64,000 nucleotides of DNA from Alphaproteobacteria bacterium (GTDB lineage: Bacteria > Pseudomonadota > Alphaproteobacteria > Rhizobiales > JAKIUO01), in assembly GCA_024280895.1 (NCBI GenBank), contig JAJRPI010000086.1, positions 62,001 through 126,000 of the forward strand. Direction: 5' to 3'. Below are positions 1 to 8,703 of the stretch, piece after piece (position 1 is the stretch's first letter; every line of letters starts with the position of its first letter). The notes beneath the pieces were generated by a model, which saw only the letters and a program-made list of their open reading frames with translations, searched no databases and was not told where the DNA came from. Position numbers and translations under genes: made by a program.

Positions 1-95
1 CCCTGAAAACCGGCAATCAATCCTGTTGAAACGATCATCAGACCGGTCAACATACCCGATTTGCTTCGTGCTTTTTTCTTGTCGTTACTACTCAT
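1..95 (-). CDS. 5' end of an unidentified protein, cut by the window edge
   Basis: Reading leftward from an ATG at 95-93 gives 31 codons before the window ends. The visible part starts MSSNDKKKARSKSG, a very basic stretch, and then becomes hydrophobic (MLTGLMIVSTGLIAGF), as in the first membrane segment of an inner-membrane protein with a cytoplasmic N-terminus. I do not recognise the family. No strong Shine-Dalgarno precedes the ATG, so the start is tentative. Confidence 0.5.
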   Translation of the reverse strand, partial: MSSNDKKKARSKSGMLTGLMIVSTGLIAGFQ

Positions 96-504
96 GCCTG
101 CAACACTCTTTGTTTGACGCCGTCCCTAAAATTTAATGTGAGCGCGTTTGTATTTTTTATGCACTCGCAATTCTTCTAGGTACAGAAAAGCAAACATTCT
201 TTACACAGTAGTTAACTTGCCGATATTGCTATGTTTTTCGAAGTTTAATGGTAAATATCTTGATAAGAAAAAGGTTCTCAGACGCCAAAATGAAGCATTT
301 ATGGGTGATTTCCCTTCCTATTGATCAGTATACGCTAAATATCTGCGACCTCTAATATTTCACATTAAAATGAGTTTGAGGTCAGGTCCGGGTTAATATT
401 TGGAGGATAACATCTGTCATTATTAACAATTTTTGGTCATTTTCTGACATTTAAAAGAACTGTTATTAGCCTTACTTGCAGGAATAGATGATCTCTATAT
501 TTTT
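96..504. other. AT-rich intergenic region, no gene seen
   Basis: About 400 bases lie between the start of the leftmost partial gene and the end of the shortened PPDK gene. I find no coding frame of substance and no trace of the missing C-terminal PPDK domain. It presumably carries the promoter of the leftmost gene; no box is clear enough to mark. Confidence 0.6.
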
Positions 505-2142
505 TTACTGGTCGAGCAGCGCTTTGAACCTTGTACCATATTCCCCCAATTCTGGTGTTAGCAGCTCAACCCGGCCTGAAAGGACAATGCCGTTTGAGCC
601 ATCAATGGTGATCTCGTCTCCCTCGCTGAAGGTCTGGTGCCCGACTTTCATGATTTTTTGCTCAAGGTCGAGTTCAATAAACCGGGCATCGACGATACAG
701 GGGCGGCCAATGTCGCGGGCAAATTCGGCTGCATGGGATGTCACCCCTCCCCGACGGGTCAAAATGGCAGCGGCGGCATTCATGCCCGCGACGTCATGGG
801 GGCTGGTTTCATTGCGCACGAGGATCACAGATGTGCCGTTTGCTGCGTGCTCAATGGCATCTGTTGGGGAAAACACGATTATTCCAGATGCGGCCCCCGG
901 GGATGCTGGCAATCCTCTGGTGATAATCTCGGCCTTGATATCAGGGTTGAGAACCGGTTGCATCAGTTTGCTGAATTTCTTGCGAGTAACCCGATTAATT
1001 GCTTCATGTTCCGTGATGAGACCCTCATCAAGTAAATCTAGCGCCACCCGAATGGCCACCTCGATGGTGCGTTTGGCGGCTCTTGTTTGCAATATATAGA
1101 GCCGCCCCTCTTCAATGGTGAACTCTATTTCCTGCATGTCGCGAAAGCGTTGTTCCAGCTTGTGGGCGATTGTCACGAGCTCATCAAATTGCGCTGGCAT
1201 ACGCGTTTGCAGGCTGGCAACTCTATCGCCGCGCTCAGCTCGCGCATGATCGCTCAAGGCGCGCGGCGAGTGAAACCCATCGACTATATCTTCCCCCTGC
1301 ACTTTAGGCAGATATTCTCCATAGAGCCCTGGTTCGCCATCGGCAGGATTGCGGCTAAAGGCAACACCAGAAGCGCTATTACTGGAGCGGTTGCCATAGA
1401 CCATCAACTGAACGGTAACCGCTGTGCCTCCATTATCTCCGAGTTCTTGAATGGCGCGATAGCTGATGGCTCGTGGCGAGTACCAGGAGCGAAAAACGGC
1501 GCCAATCGTGGTAAAAAACTGTTCCTCGATGGCTTGTGGATAGCCAGCACCAGTTTTTGAGGTGATCGCCTGTTTGAAGTGCTCGATGATGCTCGCCCAG
1601 CCAGAGTCCACTATATCAATATCTTTTTTGAGCCCCTGCTGGATGCGAAACTCCTCGATAATGTCTTCAAACGGCTCGTCATCAAGGCCCATGACGATGG
1701 ATCCATACATGGCGATCAAGCGGCGATAGCAATCAAGGATAAAGCGTTTGCTTTTAGTCGTTTTTAGCAACTGAGCAACGATTTCGTCATTGAGGCCAAC
1801 ATTCAATACAGTATCCATCATACCGGGCATGGATTGGGCAGCGCCGGAGCGAACAGATACTAATAGAGGGTTGAAGGGATCGCCAAATGAGCGGCCAGAT
1901 TGCTCCTCAAGCCAGCTGATACCGCTTTGGATCTGCTCAATGATCTCATCTGGTAGCTGGTTTTGATTTTCAAGATAGATGCGGCAGGCATCCGTAGTGA
2001 TGGTGAACCCGGGGGGCACGGGCAGACCGATTGAGGCCATTTCAGAAAGATTTGCGCCTTTGTTGCCGAGCAGCGCGGTCATGTCGGAATGACCTTCCAT
2101 TACCCCATCGCCAAAACAATATATCCATTTTTTGCCGGTCAT
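505..2142 (-). CDS. ppdK: Pyruvate phosphate dikinase homologue lacking the C-terminal PEP/pyruvate domain
   Basis: PPDK interconverts pyruvate, ATP and phosphate with PEP, AMP and diphosphate. The family is normally around 880 residues: an N-terminal ATP-grasp domain, a swivelling phosphohistidine domain, and a C-terminal TIM barrel that binds PEP/pyruvate. Here the protein is 545 residues. The ATP-grasp part is complete (GNKGANLSEM near residue 27, SVRSGAAQSMPGMMDTVLN near 97-115, YILQTR near 350). The phosphohistidine domain keeps its catalytic histidine in RRGGVTSHAAEFAR near residue 465. The protein ends at a TAA just after that domain, and nothing resembling the TIM barrel follows. It lies downstream of glyS on the same strand, with a 254-bp gap holding a MITE-like repeat. 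It could be a two-domain phosphotransferase with another acceptor, or a truncated and decaying ppdK. The lack of internal lesions favours a maintained protein. Confidence 0.8.
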   Translation of the reverse strand: MTGKKWIYCFGDGVMEGHSDMTALLGNKGANLSEMASIGLPVPPGFTITTDACRIYLENQNQLPDEIIEQIQSGISWLEEQSGRSFGDPFNPLLVSVRSGAAQSMPGMMDTVLNVGLNDEIVAQLLKTTKSKRFILDCYRRLIAMYGSIVMGLDDEPFEDIIEEFRIQQGLKKDIDIVDSGWASIIEHFKQAITSKTGAGYPQAIEEQFFTTIGAVFRSWYSPRAISYRAIQELGDNGGTAVTVQLMVYGNRSSNSASGVAFSRNPADGEPGLYGEYLPKVQGEDIVDGFHSPRALSDHARAERGDRVASLQTRMPAQFDELVTIAHKLEQRFRDMQEIEFTIEEGRLYILQTRAAKRTIEVAIRVALDLLDEGLITEHEAINRVTRKKFSKLMQPVLNPDIKAEIITRGLPASPGAASGIIVFSPTDAIEHAANGTSVILVRNETSPHDVAGMNAAAAILTRRGGVTSHAAEFARDIGRPCIVDARFIELDLEQKIMKVGHQTFSEGDEITIDGSNGIVLSGRVELLTPELGEYGTRFKALLDQ

Positions 2143-2218
2143 TGGGACCCCTGTGTATCTGTTCAGGTGTTGGTGTACTGCCTCACGAAAGCGACGTTTT
2201 CCTACGACATATTATCTC

Positions 2219-2368
2219 CGTCATTCCCGCGAAGGCGGGTATCCAAGTGGCTACCAATTATTTTCAGTGCTCGCAATTTGGCAATGCGCTGGTTGCATGC
2301 TTATTTCTGAATTACGAGCGTCATACCTGTTGAGGTTTGCTTGGTTTCCCGCCTTCGCGGGAATGACG
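2219..2368. repeat. MITE-like element with 29-bp terminal inverted repeats
   Basis: A 29-bp sequence at 2219-2247, beginning CGTCATTCCCGCGAAGGCGG, recurs in inverted orientation at 2340-2368 with 27 of 29 positions matching. Each end is itself a palindrome of the CCCGCnAAGGCGGG type, a motif widespread in proteobacterial intergenic repeats. The 92 bp between the ends hold no gene. The layout fits a miniature non-autonomous element or a REP-pair (BIME-like) unit. It sits between glyS and the ppdK homologue and may form a strong stem in their transcript. Confidence 0.75.
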
Positions 2369-2396
2369 TCTGTTAAATTGTACTGCTCTTGCAAGC

Positions 2397-4607
2397 CTAT
2401 CCCTCAATTTTAGAGAAGTCTGCAATCTTTGTGGTGGCGCTGCGGATTTGTGCGAGAAGGGCCAGGCGGTTGGCACGCAGCTTTGGGTTTTCATCGTTTA
2501 CAGTGACCTTGTCAAAGAACGCATCCACAGGGGCTTTGAGGGTGGCAAGCGCGCTCATGGCTGCTGCAAAATCTTCCTTGTCGAGCGCTTTTGAACTGGC
2601 CTTTTCCATCTGCTCGATGGCGGCAAACAGGTCTTTTTCCTGTTTTTCCTGCAAAAGCCCCTTGTCAGGGAGGTTTTGAGCGGTTTTGCCGTCTTTTTTC
2701 TCTTCGATACGCAATATATTAGCCGCTCGCTTGATCCCGGCCAACAATTTGCCCCCATCATCCGTTTCAAGGAAAGAACCCAGCGCCTCAACCCGCTTGA
2801 CGATCATCAGCAGATCGTCCTGCCCGCCAAGCGAGAACACAGCGTCAATGAGATCATGACGAGCACCTTTATCCTTGAGATAGACCTTCAGGCGATCCGC
2901 GAAGAATGAGAGGAGGTTTTCTATTTTTTGTTGAATAGCTCTACTTTCCACATCTCCTATTTCAAACGAAAGAAATTTGTTTACTTCCACATGATGCAAA
3001 TCACTAACAAGTTTAGTGTCAAAATCTTCTGAGAATAAAGTTTCCATGGAGTGCACCCTTTTCTCGACACCAAGAAAATGAACAAATTCAATAATTTGAG
3101 CCATCTCTATAATTAGATAATGCCTCAGAGGGATTCTCAGTCTATTTTCTAAAACGATCCGAATGACACCAAGAGCCGCACGTCTTATAGCAAAGGGGTC
3201 TTTAGAGCCTGTCGGTTTTTCGTTTATAGCCCAAAAGCCGGTTAGAATATCGAGCTTATCGGCGAGTGCAACAGCAATCGTTACCGGGCCTCTTGGAATG
3301 GCATCGCTTGGTCCTTGCGGTTTATAATGCTCTTCACAAGCGGCTGCGACTGCTTTGCTCTCGCCTTGTTGCTCGGCATAATAGCGGCCCATCAGGCCTT
3401 GTAGATTGGCGAATTCGCCGACCATTTCAGAAACGAGATCAGCCTTACAAAGCTTCGCGGCGCGCTCTGATTCATCAGGATCAGCGCCGACAATGGGGGC
3501 CAATTCGCGGGCCAGCGCTGCAATGCGCTCCACCCGCTCCCCTTGGCTACCAAGCTTCTCATGAAAAATAATATCATCGAGATTCTTCGCCATCTCTTCC
3601 AGCGGCACTTTCTTGTCCTGCTCCCAAAAGAACACCGCATCACTCAGTCTTGCACGGATCACCCGTTCATTACCGTGGGCGATGGCTTTGCCGTTATCCG
3701 TGGCGATCATGTTGGAAACGAGCAGGAACTTGTTGGCCAGCTTGCCGGTCTTGGGATCGCGTAGCGAAAAGCATTTCTGGTGCTTTTTCATGCTGGTGAT
3801 TAGCACTTCAGGCGGCACATCGAGGAAGCTTTTGTCAAAGTCTCCCATGAGTACGGTTGGCCATTCATTGAGGCCAGCTGCCTCCGCTAGAAGTCCCGCA
3901 TCTTCGACAAGTTGCAAGCCTGCTTTTTTGGCCAGTTTTTGCGCCTGATCAAGAATAGCCTGCTCACGCGCTTTGGCATTGGTCATAACAAAGGCCGCGC
4001 TCAATTTCTTCTCATAGTCCTCAAGTCCCCCAACCTTAAGGGCTTTTGGAGCCATGAAGCGATGGCCAACCGTTGTGTTGCCACTCTTGATGCCTTCAAC
4101 TTCCAGATCGATGGTTTTGCTATCCAGTAGGCACAAGATTGAGTGTAGTGGGCGCACCCAGCGCAGCTTACCTCTGCCCCAGCGCATGCTTTTGGGCCAC
4201 GGCATTTTGAGAATGGCATCTGTGACAGCTTGCGCCAGTATTTCACTGGCAGCACGGCCTTTTTGTTCGATTTTGGCGAGGTAAAACTCGCTTTTTTTAT
4301 CAGAGGCAATCTCGCACTGGTCGATGCTGTCGAGCCCTGCTCCGCGTAAAAATCCCGCCAATGCCTGTTCTGGTGCGCCAACACGCGGACCTTTGCGCTC
4401 TTGCGAAATATCAGGACTTTTATCGGCGACATTCTCAATAACAAGGGTCAGGCGACGTGGACCAGAATGTGAAATGTTTGTGGCCCCATGCTTGAGCCCA
4501 GCTTCTTTAAGCGAAGCGGTGATCATTTTATCAAGTTCGCGCACGCCCCAGCCTTGCAATGTGGCCGGGATTTCTTCGCTCAATAGTTCAAGAAGGAATT
4601 CAGACAT
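2397..4607 (-). CDS. glyS: Glycyl-tRNA synthetase, beta subunit
   Basis: Beta chain of the alpha2beta2 bacterial glycyl-tRNA synthetase, which charges tRNA-Gly in the cytoplasm; this chain supplies tRNA recognition. The N-terminus [15 protein letters not shown] matches the family signature LLELxxEELP, and the C-terminal third has the RLKVYLKDKGARHDLIDAV segment and an anticodon-binding tail. At 736 residues it is longer than the roughly 690 usual. The extra length lies in an AT-rich stretch (about 2930-3130, HYLIIEMAQIIEFVHFLGV and following) between the conserved RRAALGVIRI and RLKVYL blocks. This site varies in length in alphaproteobacterial GlyS. Its ATG overlaps the glyQ stop by one base (TGATG), so the two are translationally coupled. 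Confidence 0.97.
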   Translation of the reverse strand: MSEFLLELLSEEIPATLQGWGVRELDKMITASLKEAGLKHGATNISHSGPRRLTLVIENVADKSPDISQERKGPRVGAPEQALAGFLRGAGLDSIDQCEIASDKKSEFYLAKIEQKGRAASEILAQAVTDAILKMPWPKSMRWGRGKLRWVRPLHSILCLLDSKTIDLEVEGIKSGNTTVGHRFMAPKALKVGGLEDYEKKLSAAFVMTNAKAREQAILDQAQKLAKKAGLQLVEDAGLLAEAAGLNEWPTVLMGDFDKSFLDVPPEVLITSMKKHQKCFSLRDPKTGKLANKFLLVSNMIATDNGKAIAHGNERVIRARLSDAVFFWEQDKKVPLEEMAKNLDDIIFHEKLGSQGERVERIAALARELAPIVGADPDESERAAKLCKADLVSEMVGEFANLQGLMGRYYAEQQGESKAVAAACEEHYKPQGPSDAIPRGPVTIAVALADKLDILTGFWAINEKPTGSKDPFAIRRAALGVIRIVLENRLRIPLRHYLIIEMAQIIEFVHFLGVEKRVHSMETLFSEDFDTKLVSDLHHVEVNKFLSFEIGDVESRAIQQKIENLLSFFADRLKVYLKDKGARHDLIDAVFSLGGQDDLLMIVKRVEALGSFLETDDGGKLLAGIKRAANILRIEEKKDGKTAQNLPDKGLLQEKQEKDLFAAIEQMEKASSKALDKEDFAAAMSALATLKAPVDAFFDKVTVNDENPKLRANRLALLAQIRSATTKIADFSKIEG

Positions 4608-5533
4608 CAGGCGCGCCCTCCTTTTGTATCCAGCCAGGCCGTGCAGCAGGCTTTAGTCAAATCGCGCACCCGCAAAATATAGCTTTGGCGCTCGGTGACC
4701 GATATGACGCCGCGCGCATCCAGAAGGTTAAAGACGTGGGACGCCTTGATACATTGATCATAGGCGGGCAGCACACAGTCGTGGCGATCTTCTTGCTTGC
4801 CGTGCTCCAGTATGAGCTGGCATTCGGCTTCAGCGTCTTTAAAATGTTGCAACAGACGGTCCGTATCGGCGATCTCGAAATTATAACGCGAAAATTCTTG
4901 TTCGTTTTGCAGGAATATATCCCCATAGGTGACCTTACTGTCGCCCTCACCACCATTATAATTGAGATCAGTGATGCGATCGACGCCCTGAATATAGCAA
5001 GCCAGACGCTCAAGCCCGTAGGTCAATTCGCCGGTTACAGGGGAGCAGTCAAAGCCGCCGACCTGTTGGAAATAGGTAAATTGCGACACTTCCATGCCAT
5101 CGCACCAGACTTCCCAACCAAGACCCCATGCGCCAAGCGTCGGGCTTTCCCAATCATCCTCAACAAAGCGGATATCGTGATTACTGCTGTCGATACCAAT
5201 GGCCTTGAGGCTATCCAGATAGAGCTGCTGAATATTATCGGGGGATGGTTTTAAGACCGTTTGAAATTGATAATAATGCTGCAATCGATTGGGGTTCTCA
5301 CCATAGCGCCCATCTGTGGGGCGCCGGCACGGCTGAACATAGGCGGCGTTCCAAGGCTTTGGACCCAATGATCGCAAAACCGTAGCAGGATGAAACGTCC
5401 CGGCTCCAACCTCCATATCATAGGGCTGCAATACCACGCAGCCATAATCAGCCCAATAATGCTGCAAGGTCAGGATCAGGTCCTGAAAACTGTTTTGCGG
5501 GTTCAATTGTCCCGGCTTTCGCTTATTGCTCAT
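4607..5533 (-). CDS. glyQ: Glycyl-tRNA synthetase, alpha subunit
   Basis: Catalytic alpha subunit that forms glycyl-adenylate. The protein contains the family hallmarks [63 protein letters not shown] and [16 protein letters not shown] place the start at the ATG at 5533 (MSNKRKPG), giving 308 residues. Another in-frame ATG at 5563 would add ten residues not usual in the family. Neither has a strong Shine-Dalgarno. The stop codon overlaps the glyS start by one base. Confidence 0.96.
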   Translation of the reverse strand: MSNKRKPGQLNPQNSFQDLILTLQHYWADYGCVVLQPYDMEVGAGTFHPATVLRSLGPKPWNAAYVQPCRRPTDGRYGENPNRLQHYYQFQTVLKPSPDNIQQLYLDSLKAIGIDSSNHDIRFVEDDWESPTLGAWGLGWEVWCDGMEVSQFTYFQQVGGFDCSPVTGELTYGLERLACYIQGVDRITDLNYNGGEGDSKVTYGDIFLQNEQEFSRYNFEIADTDRLLQHFKDAEAECQLILEHGKQEDRHDCVLPAYDQCIKASHVFNLLDARGVISVTERQSYILRVRDLTKACCTAWLDTKGGRA

Positions 5534-5650
5534 GAAGTCCGCATCTGGTTGGAGGAAAAGCATTTTCAGGGCAAACTAAAGGGGGGGAATGAACGGGTCA
5601 AGGTGAGAAAGAACAATGCGCTCGCCGCGCGGGCGTCTTGACAGACAGTC

Positions 5651-5814
5651 AAGGGGGACTTGTCCCCAAACCCCGATTTGGAATGGCGTGTTTTGAGGAT
5701 TTGCTTTCTGTTATCCGTCGGCAAATAAATGGGGTCTGGGGACAGCGCTCAAATTGCGAAGCGGCAGCGCTGGCGAAGTCTCCCCAGCATAGCCCTCAAA
5801 TAGCGAAGCGGTAG
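5651..5814. repeat. Intergenic cluster of inverted and direct repeats
   Basis: Between uvrD and glyQ, TGTCCCCAAACCCC at 5661-5674 is repeated inverted as GGGGTCTGGGGACA at 5731-5744 (13 of 14). A 20-bp unit at 5748-5767 recurs directly at 5795-5814 (18 of 20), and AGCGCT is repeated around the first copy. The block looks like a palindromic intergenic repeat element. It may also end uvrD transcription, although no T-run is obvious. Confidence 0.5.
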
Positions 5815-5840
5815 GGTAACTAATTATTTCCGCGAAGACA

Positions 5841-8144
5841 TTATGTCTTCTCGACAAAACTTTCGACGACACGCTTCTCTCCAGCTTTTTCAAAATCAAT
5901 GGTCAGCTTGTCGCCCTCAATCGCCGTGATAGCGCCATAGCCAAATTTCTGATGAAAAATGCGCTCGCCAAGAGCGAAGTCCGACTTGTGGACTTTCTTG
6001 ATTTGTCTTGCCTGCCCGTCAATAGTTGTAACTGTGCGTTTGCCCGATCTGGCACCCTTGTTCCAGCGAGGTTCCGAATACATGTCTTTGGCGACATTTT
6101 CGCGCGCCTTGAAACGGTTTGGCTGGGTGCTTTGTGTGTAGCCGCCATAAGACGTGCTATCCATGACTTCGACATGATCTTGCGGCAGTTCGTCAATAAA
6201 GCGAGATGGTGCGGCGGACTGCCATTGCCCATGAGTGCGCCGGTTTTGCGCAAAGCTGATGGTGCTGCGCCGCTTGGCGCGGGTGACGCCGACATATGCG
6301 AGGCGGCGTTCTTCTTCAAGACCTGCTTTGCCGCTCTCATCCAGTGCTCGTTGATGGGGGAACAGCCCCTCCTCCCATCCCGGCAAAAACACGGTATCAA
6401 ATTCCAGACCCTTGGCAGAATGAAGGGTCATGAGCGACACGCGCTCGCCTGCATTACCGGTATCCACATCCATGACCAGTGACACATGCTCTAAAAACCC
6501 AGCCATACTGTCAAATTCTTCCATGAACCGGATCAGCTCTTTGAGATTGTCGAGCCGCCCGGGCGCTTGTGGGCTTTTGTCGTTTTGCCACATGGCCGTA
6601 TAGCCGCTTTCATCAAGGATGATTTGCGCCAGTTCCGTGTGATCCATCATCTGCGCCATGGTTCCCCAATGATCGAATTGGTCCATCAGTTTGAAAATTG
6701 AGTTACGGGCCGCGGGGCGCAGCTCTTCAGTGTCGAGCAAAGCCCTGGCACTGTCCACCAGCGGGATGCCCTTGGCTCGCGCATAGTGATAGATGGGACG
6801 TAATGAGGCTTCACCAAGCCCTCGCTTGGGTGTGTTGATGATCCGCTCAAATTTCAGGTCATTGGCGCTATTGAAAATCACTTCAAAATAAGCGATGGCG
6901 TCCTTGATTTCCTTGCGTTCGTAAAAACGTGGCCCCCCAATTACACGGTAGGGCAAACCGACAGTGACAAAGCGGTCTTCGATGGCGCGCATTTGCGAAC
7001 TGGCGCGCACCAGTATGGCGATATCATTGAGGTTGAGCTTGTCGCGCTGTAATTGTTCGATCTGCTCGGATATGTTGCGGGCTTCTTCTTCGTCATCCCA
7101 ACAGCCGCGCAGCATGACCTTGTCACCCTCGCCTATATTGGTATGCAAGGTTTTGCCCAGACGCTCGGTGTTATTATCAATGAGCGCAGAAGCGGTCGCT
7201 AATATATGACCGGTGGATCGGTAATTTTGTTCGAGACGGATGACCTTGGCCCCGGGGAAGTCCTTGTCGAAGCGTAAGATGTTATCGACCTCGGCACCGC
7301 GCCAGCCATAGATCGACTGGTCATCATCGCCCACACAGCAGACATTGCTGGTGCCTTGGGCAAGCAGGCGCAACCAGAGATATTGGGCAACATTGGTGTC
7401 TTGATACTCATCGACAAGGATATAGCGAAAGCGGCTTTGATATTCTTTCAAGACATCATTGTTTTCCTGAAACAGGCGCAAGCATTCTAGCAGGATATCG
7501 CCAAAATCGACGGCGTTCAGTTCCTTGAGGCGCTTTTGATAAGCCTCGTAAAGTTCGCCGCCCTTACCATTGGCAAAGCTGTGGGCTTCTCCAGCTGGTA
7601 CCTTTGAGGGCACCAGCCCCTTGTTTTTCCAGCGATCAAACAAGGAGGCAAGATGGCGAGCGGGCCAGCGTTTTTCATCAATATTACCGGCTTTTAGCAG
7701 CTGCTTGATGAGGCGCACCTGATCGTCGGTGTCAAGGATGGTGAAACCCGATTTTAGGCCGACAAGTTCGGCATGGCGCCGCAGTATCTTCACGCAGACC
7801 GCATGGAAAGTGCCAAGCCACGGCATGCCTTCAACGGCTCCACCGACCAATTGGCCAACGCGGTTTTTCATTTCCAAAGCGGCTTTATTGGTGAAGGTAA
7901 CAGCCAGAATATTAAAACTACTGGCTTCGCCCATAGCAAGAATATGCGCGATACGGGTGATAAGAACACGGGTTTTACCTGTACCTGCTCCCGCAAGGAC
8001 CAGCACAGGACCATGCAGGGTCTCGACAGCATCGCGTTGCTCGCTATTGAGCCCTTCCAGATAGTTGGAAGCGGGGCGGCTCATGGCGCGTTGGGCTTGC
8101 TGCGTGAGAGATTCTCCGGCGTTTTGTGACATCTTGTCTTTCAT
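5841..8144 (-). CDS. uvrD: UvrD/PcrA-type superfamily I DNA helicase
   Basis: 3'-5' DNA helicase of nucleotide excision and mismatch repair. All SF1A motifs are present in order: Walker A GAGTGKT near residue 52, motif Ia TFTNKAA, motif II DEYQDTN near 245, motif III GDDDQSIYGWRGA, motif IV QNYRST, motif V MTLHSAKGLEFD and motif VI YVGVTRAKRR. The C-terminus has the FHQKFGYGAI...FEKAGEKRV pattern of the Tudor-like RNA-polymerase-binding tail of UvrD/PcrA. Length is 767 residues, usual for the family. The ATG at 8144 is the longest start; an ATG at 8132 is equally possible, and neither has a strong Shine-Dalgarno. Confidence 0.95.
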   Translation of the reverse strand: MKDKMSQNAGESLTQQAQRAMSRPASNYLEGLNSEQRDAVETLHGPVLVLAGAGTGKTRVLITRIAHILAMGEASSFNILAVTFTNKAALEMKNRVGQLVGGAVEGMPWLGTFHAVCVKILRRHAELVGLKSGFTILDTDDQVRLIKQLLKAGNIDEKRWPARHLASLFDRWKNKGLVPSKVPAGEAHSFANGKGGELYEAYQKRLKELNAVDFGDILLECLRLFQENNDVLKEYQSRFRYILVDEYQDTNVAQYLWLRLLAQGTSNVCCVGDDDQSIYGWRGAEVDNILRFDKDFPGAKVIRLEQNYRSTGHILATASALIDNNTERLGKTLHTNIGEGDKVMLRGCWDDEEEARNISEQIEQLQRDKLNLNDIAILVRASSQMRAIEDRFVTVGLPYRVIGGPRFYERKEIKDAIAYFEVIFNSANDLKFERIINTPKRGLGEASLRPIYHYARAKGIPLVDSARALLDTEELRPAARNSIFKLMDQFDHWGTMAQMMDHTELAQIILDESGYTAMWQNDKSPQAPGRLDNLKELIRFMEEFDSMAGFLEHVSLVMDVDTGNAGERVSLMTLHSAKGLEFDTVFLPGWEEGLFPHQRALDESGKAGLEEERRLAYVGVTRAKRRSTISFAQNRRTHGQWQSAAPSRFIDELPQDHVEVMDSTSYGGYTQSTQPNRFKARENVAKDMYSEPRWNKGARSGKRTVTTIDGQARQIKKVHKSDFALGERIFHQKFGYGAITAIEGDKLTIDFEKAGEKRVVESFVEKT

Positions 8145-8226
8145 GAAAGTTCGCGATTCGTTTGCCTATGTTAGCATAGGGATAGATCGCTTGAAACCAT
8201 CCGCAAACAAGCTCTGGGGGTAAAAC

Positions 8227-8256
8227 AAAATGGCCCCAGATAACTGGAGCCATTTT
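8227..8256 (-). terminator. Probable bidirectional terminator after the small membrane-protein genes
   Basis: AAAATGGC at 8227-8234 pairs with GCCATTTT at 8249-8256. The inner CCCAG/CTGG bases extend the stem across one mismatch around an ATAA loop. T-rich sequence follows on both strands. It lies 24 bp downstream of the 30-residue small gene and upstream of uvrD, separating the two units. Confidence 0.7.
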
Positions 8257-8279
8257 AATTTTTTGTTTTATCTGGTGAG

Positions 8280-8372
8280 TTAGCTGCGCTTGTTCACCAG
8301 ATAAACGAATAATATAAAGCCCACCAATGATAGGGGACCAATTGCCGTAAATGCTAAAAGCAGGATATCCAT
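8280..8372 (-). CDS. 30-residue single-pass membrane protein, copy 1 of a paralogous pair
   Basis: An ATG at 8372-8370 opens 30 codons ending in TAA. A very strong Shine-Dalgarno, GGGAGGG at 8379-8385, lies 6 bases upstream of the ATG. The peptide starts MDILLLAFTAIGP, continues LSLVGFILFVYL and ends VNKRS: one hydrophobic helix with a basic C-terminal end, so it should insert with its tail in the cytoplasm. Sixteen of 28 aligned residues match the second small protein at 8550-8639, including DIL, GP, SLVGF and LFV. The shared pattern GPxSLVGFxLFV with its own ribosome-binding site argues that it is a real gene. I do not recognise the family. By size it could be an accessory subunit of a membrane complex, but nothing identifies the partner. 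It is followed by a hairpin terminator. Confidence 0.75.
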   Translation of the reverse strand: MDILLLAFTAIGPLSLVGFILFVYLVNKRS

Positions 8373-8549
8373 ATTTTTCCCTCCCGATTATCATATGCAC
8401 ATATAAGTGATATTACGTATGATTAGGAGCGGTCAAACACTTATTGTGCTTGAAGCAGTGGTAAGCGAAATCAATGAGCGCAGCGCAATGAAGAGCGCAA
8501 GCACAAGCAGCAAGTTAGATGGTCGGAAAGCGGCGGAATTACAAAGAGC

Positions 8550-8639
8550 TTATTTGCGCGCCAGATGTACAAAAAGCATGAACCCGACAAGAGATGCGGG
8601 GCCAAGTATAGCTACAGCCATAATGAGAATATCAATCAT
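8550..8639 (-). CDS. 29-residue single-pass membrane protein, copy 2 of a paralogous pair
   Basis: ATG at 8639-8637, 29 codons, stop TAA, with Shine-Dalgarno GAGGAA 4 bases upstream. The peptide starts MIDILIMAVAILGP, continues ASLVGFMLFVHL and ends ARK. It is a one-helix hydrophobic peptide with a positive C-terminus and is clearly homologous to the 30-residue protein encoded 177 bp downstream. A near-consensus Fnr/FixK box and a plausible -10 hexamer lie upstream at class II spacing, which suggests induction at low oxygen. The gene follows the clc homologue on the same strand after 106 bp. Function unknown. Confidence 0.75.
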   Translation of the reverse strand: MIDILIMAVAILGPASLVGFMLFVHLARK

Positions 8640-8675
8640 AAATTCCTCGCGCTTGTTGTTTGCCTTGCAAGGAAG

Positions 8676-8681
8676 AGTTTA
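8676..8681 (-). promoter_or_regulatory. Candidate -10 hexamer for the small-protein pair
   Basis: On the minus strand this reads TAAACT (4 of 6 to TATAAT). Its centre is 32 bp from the centre of the Fnr-like box, the spacing expected when an activator sits at -41.5. The predicted transcript would start near 8669, leaving a leader of about 30 nt before the ATG at 8639. Confidence 0.4.
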
Positions 8682-8703
8682 AGGACCGGGGGCCAGCTCT
8701 TAC

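Noticed and set aside
488..1099. 203-codon plus-strand frame opposite the ppdK homologue
   Set aside because: It is antisense to a clear enzyme gene, has no family-like sequence, and is an expected shadow of the coding strand.
8407..8682. 91-codon plus-strand frame in the small-protein region
   Set aside because: It lies antisense to the 29-residue gene, lacks a ribosome-binding site and has no recognisable content.
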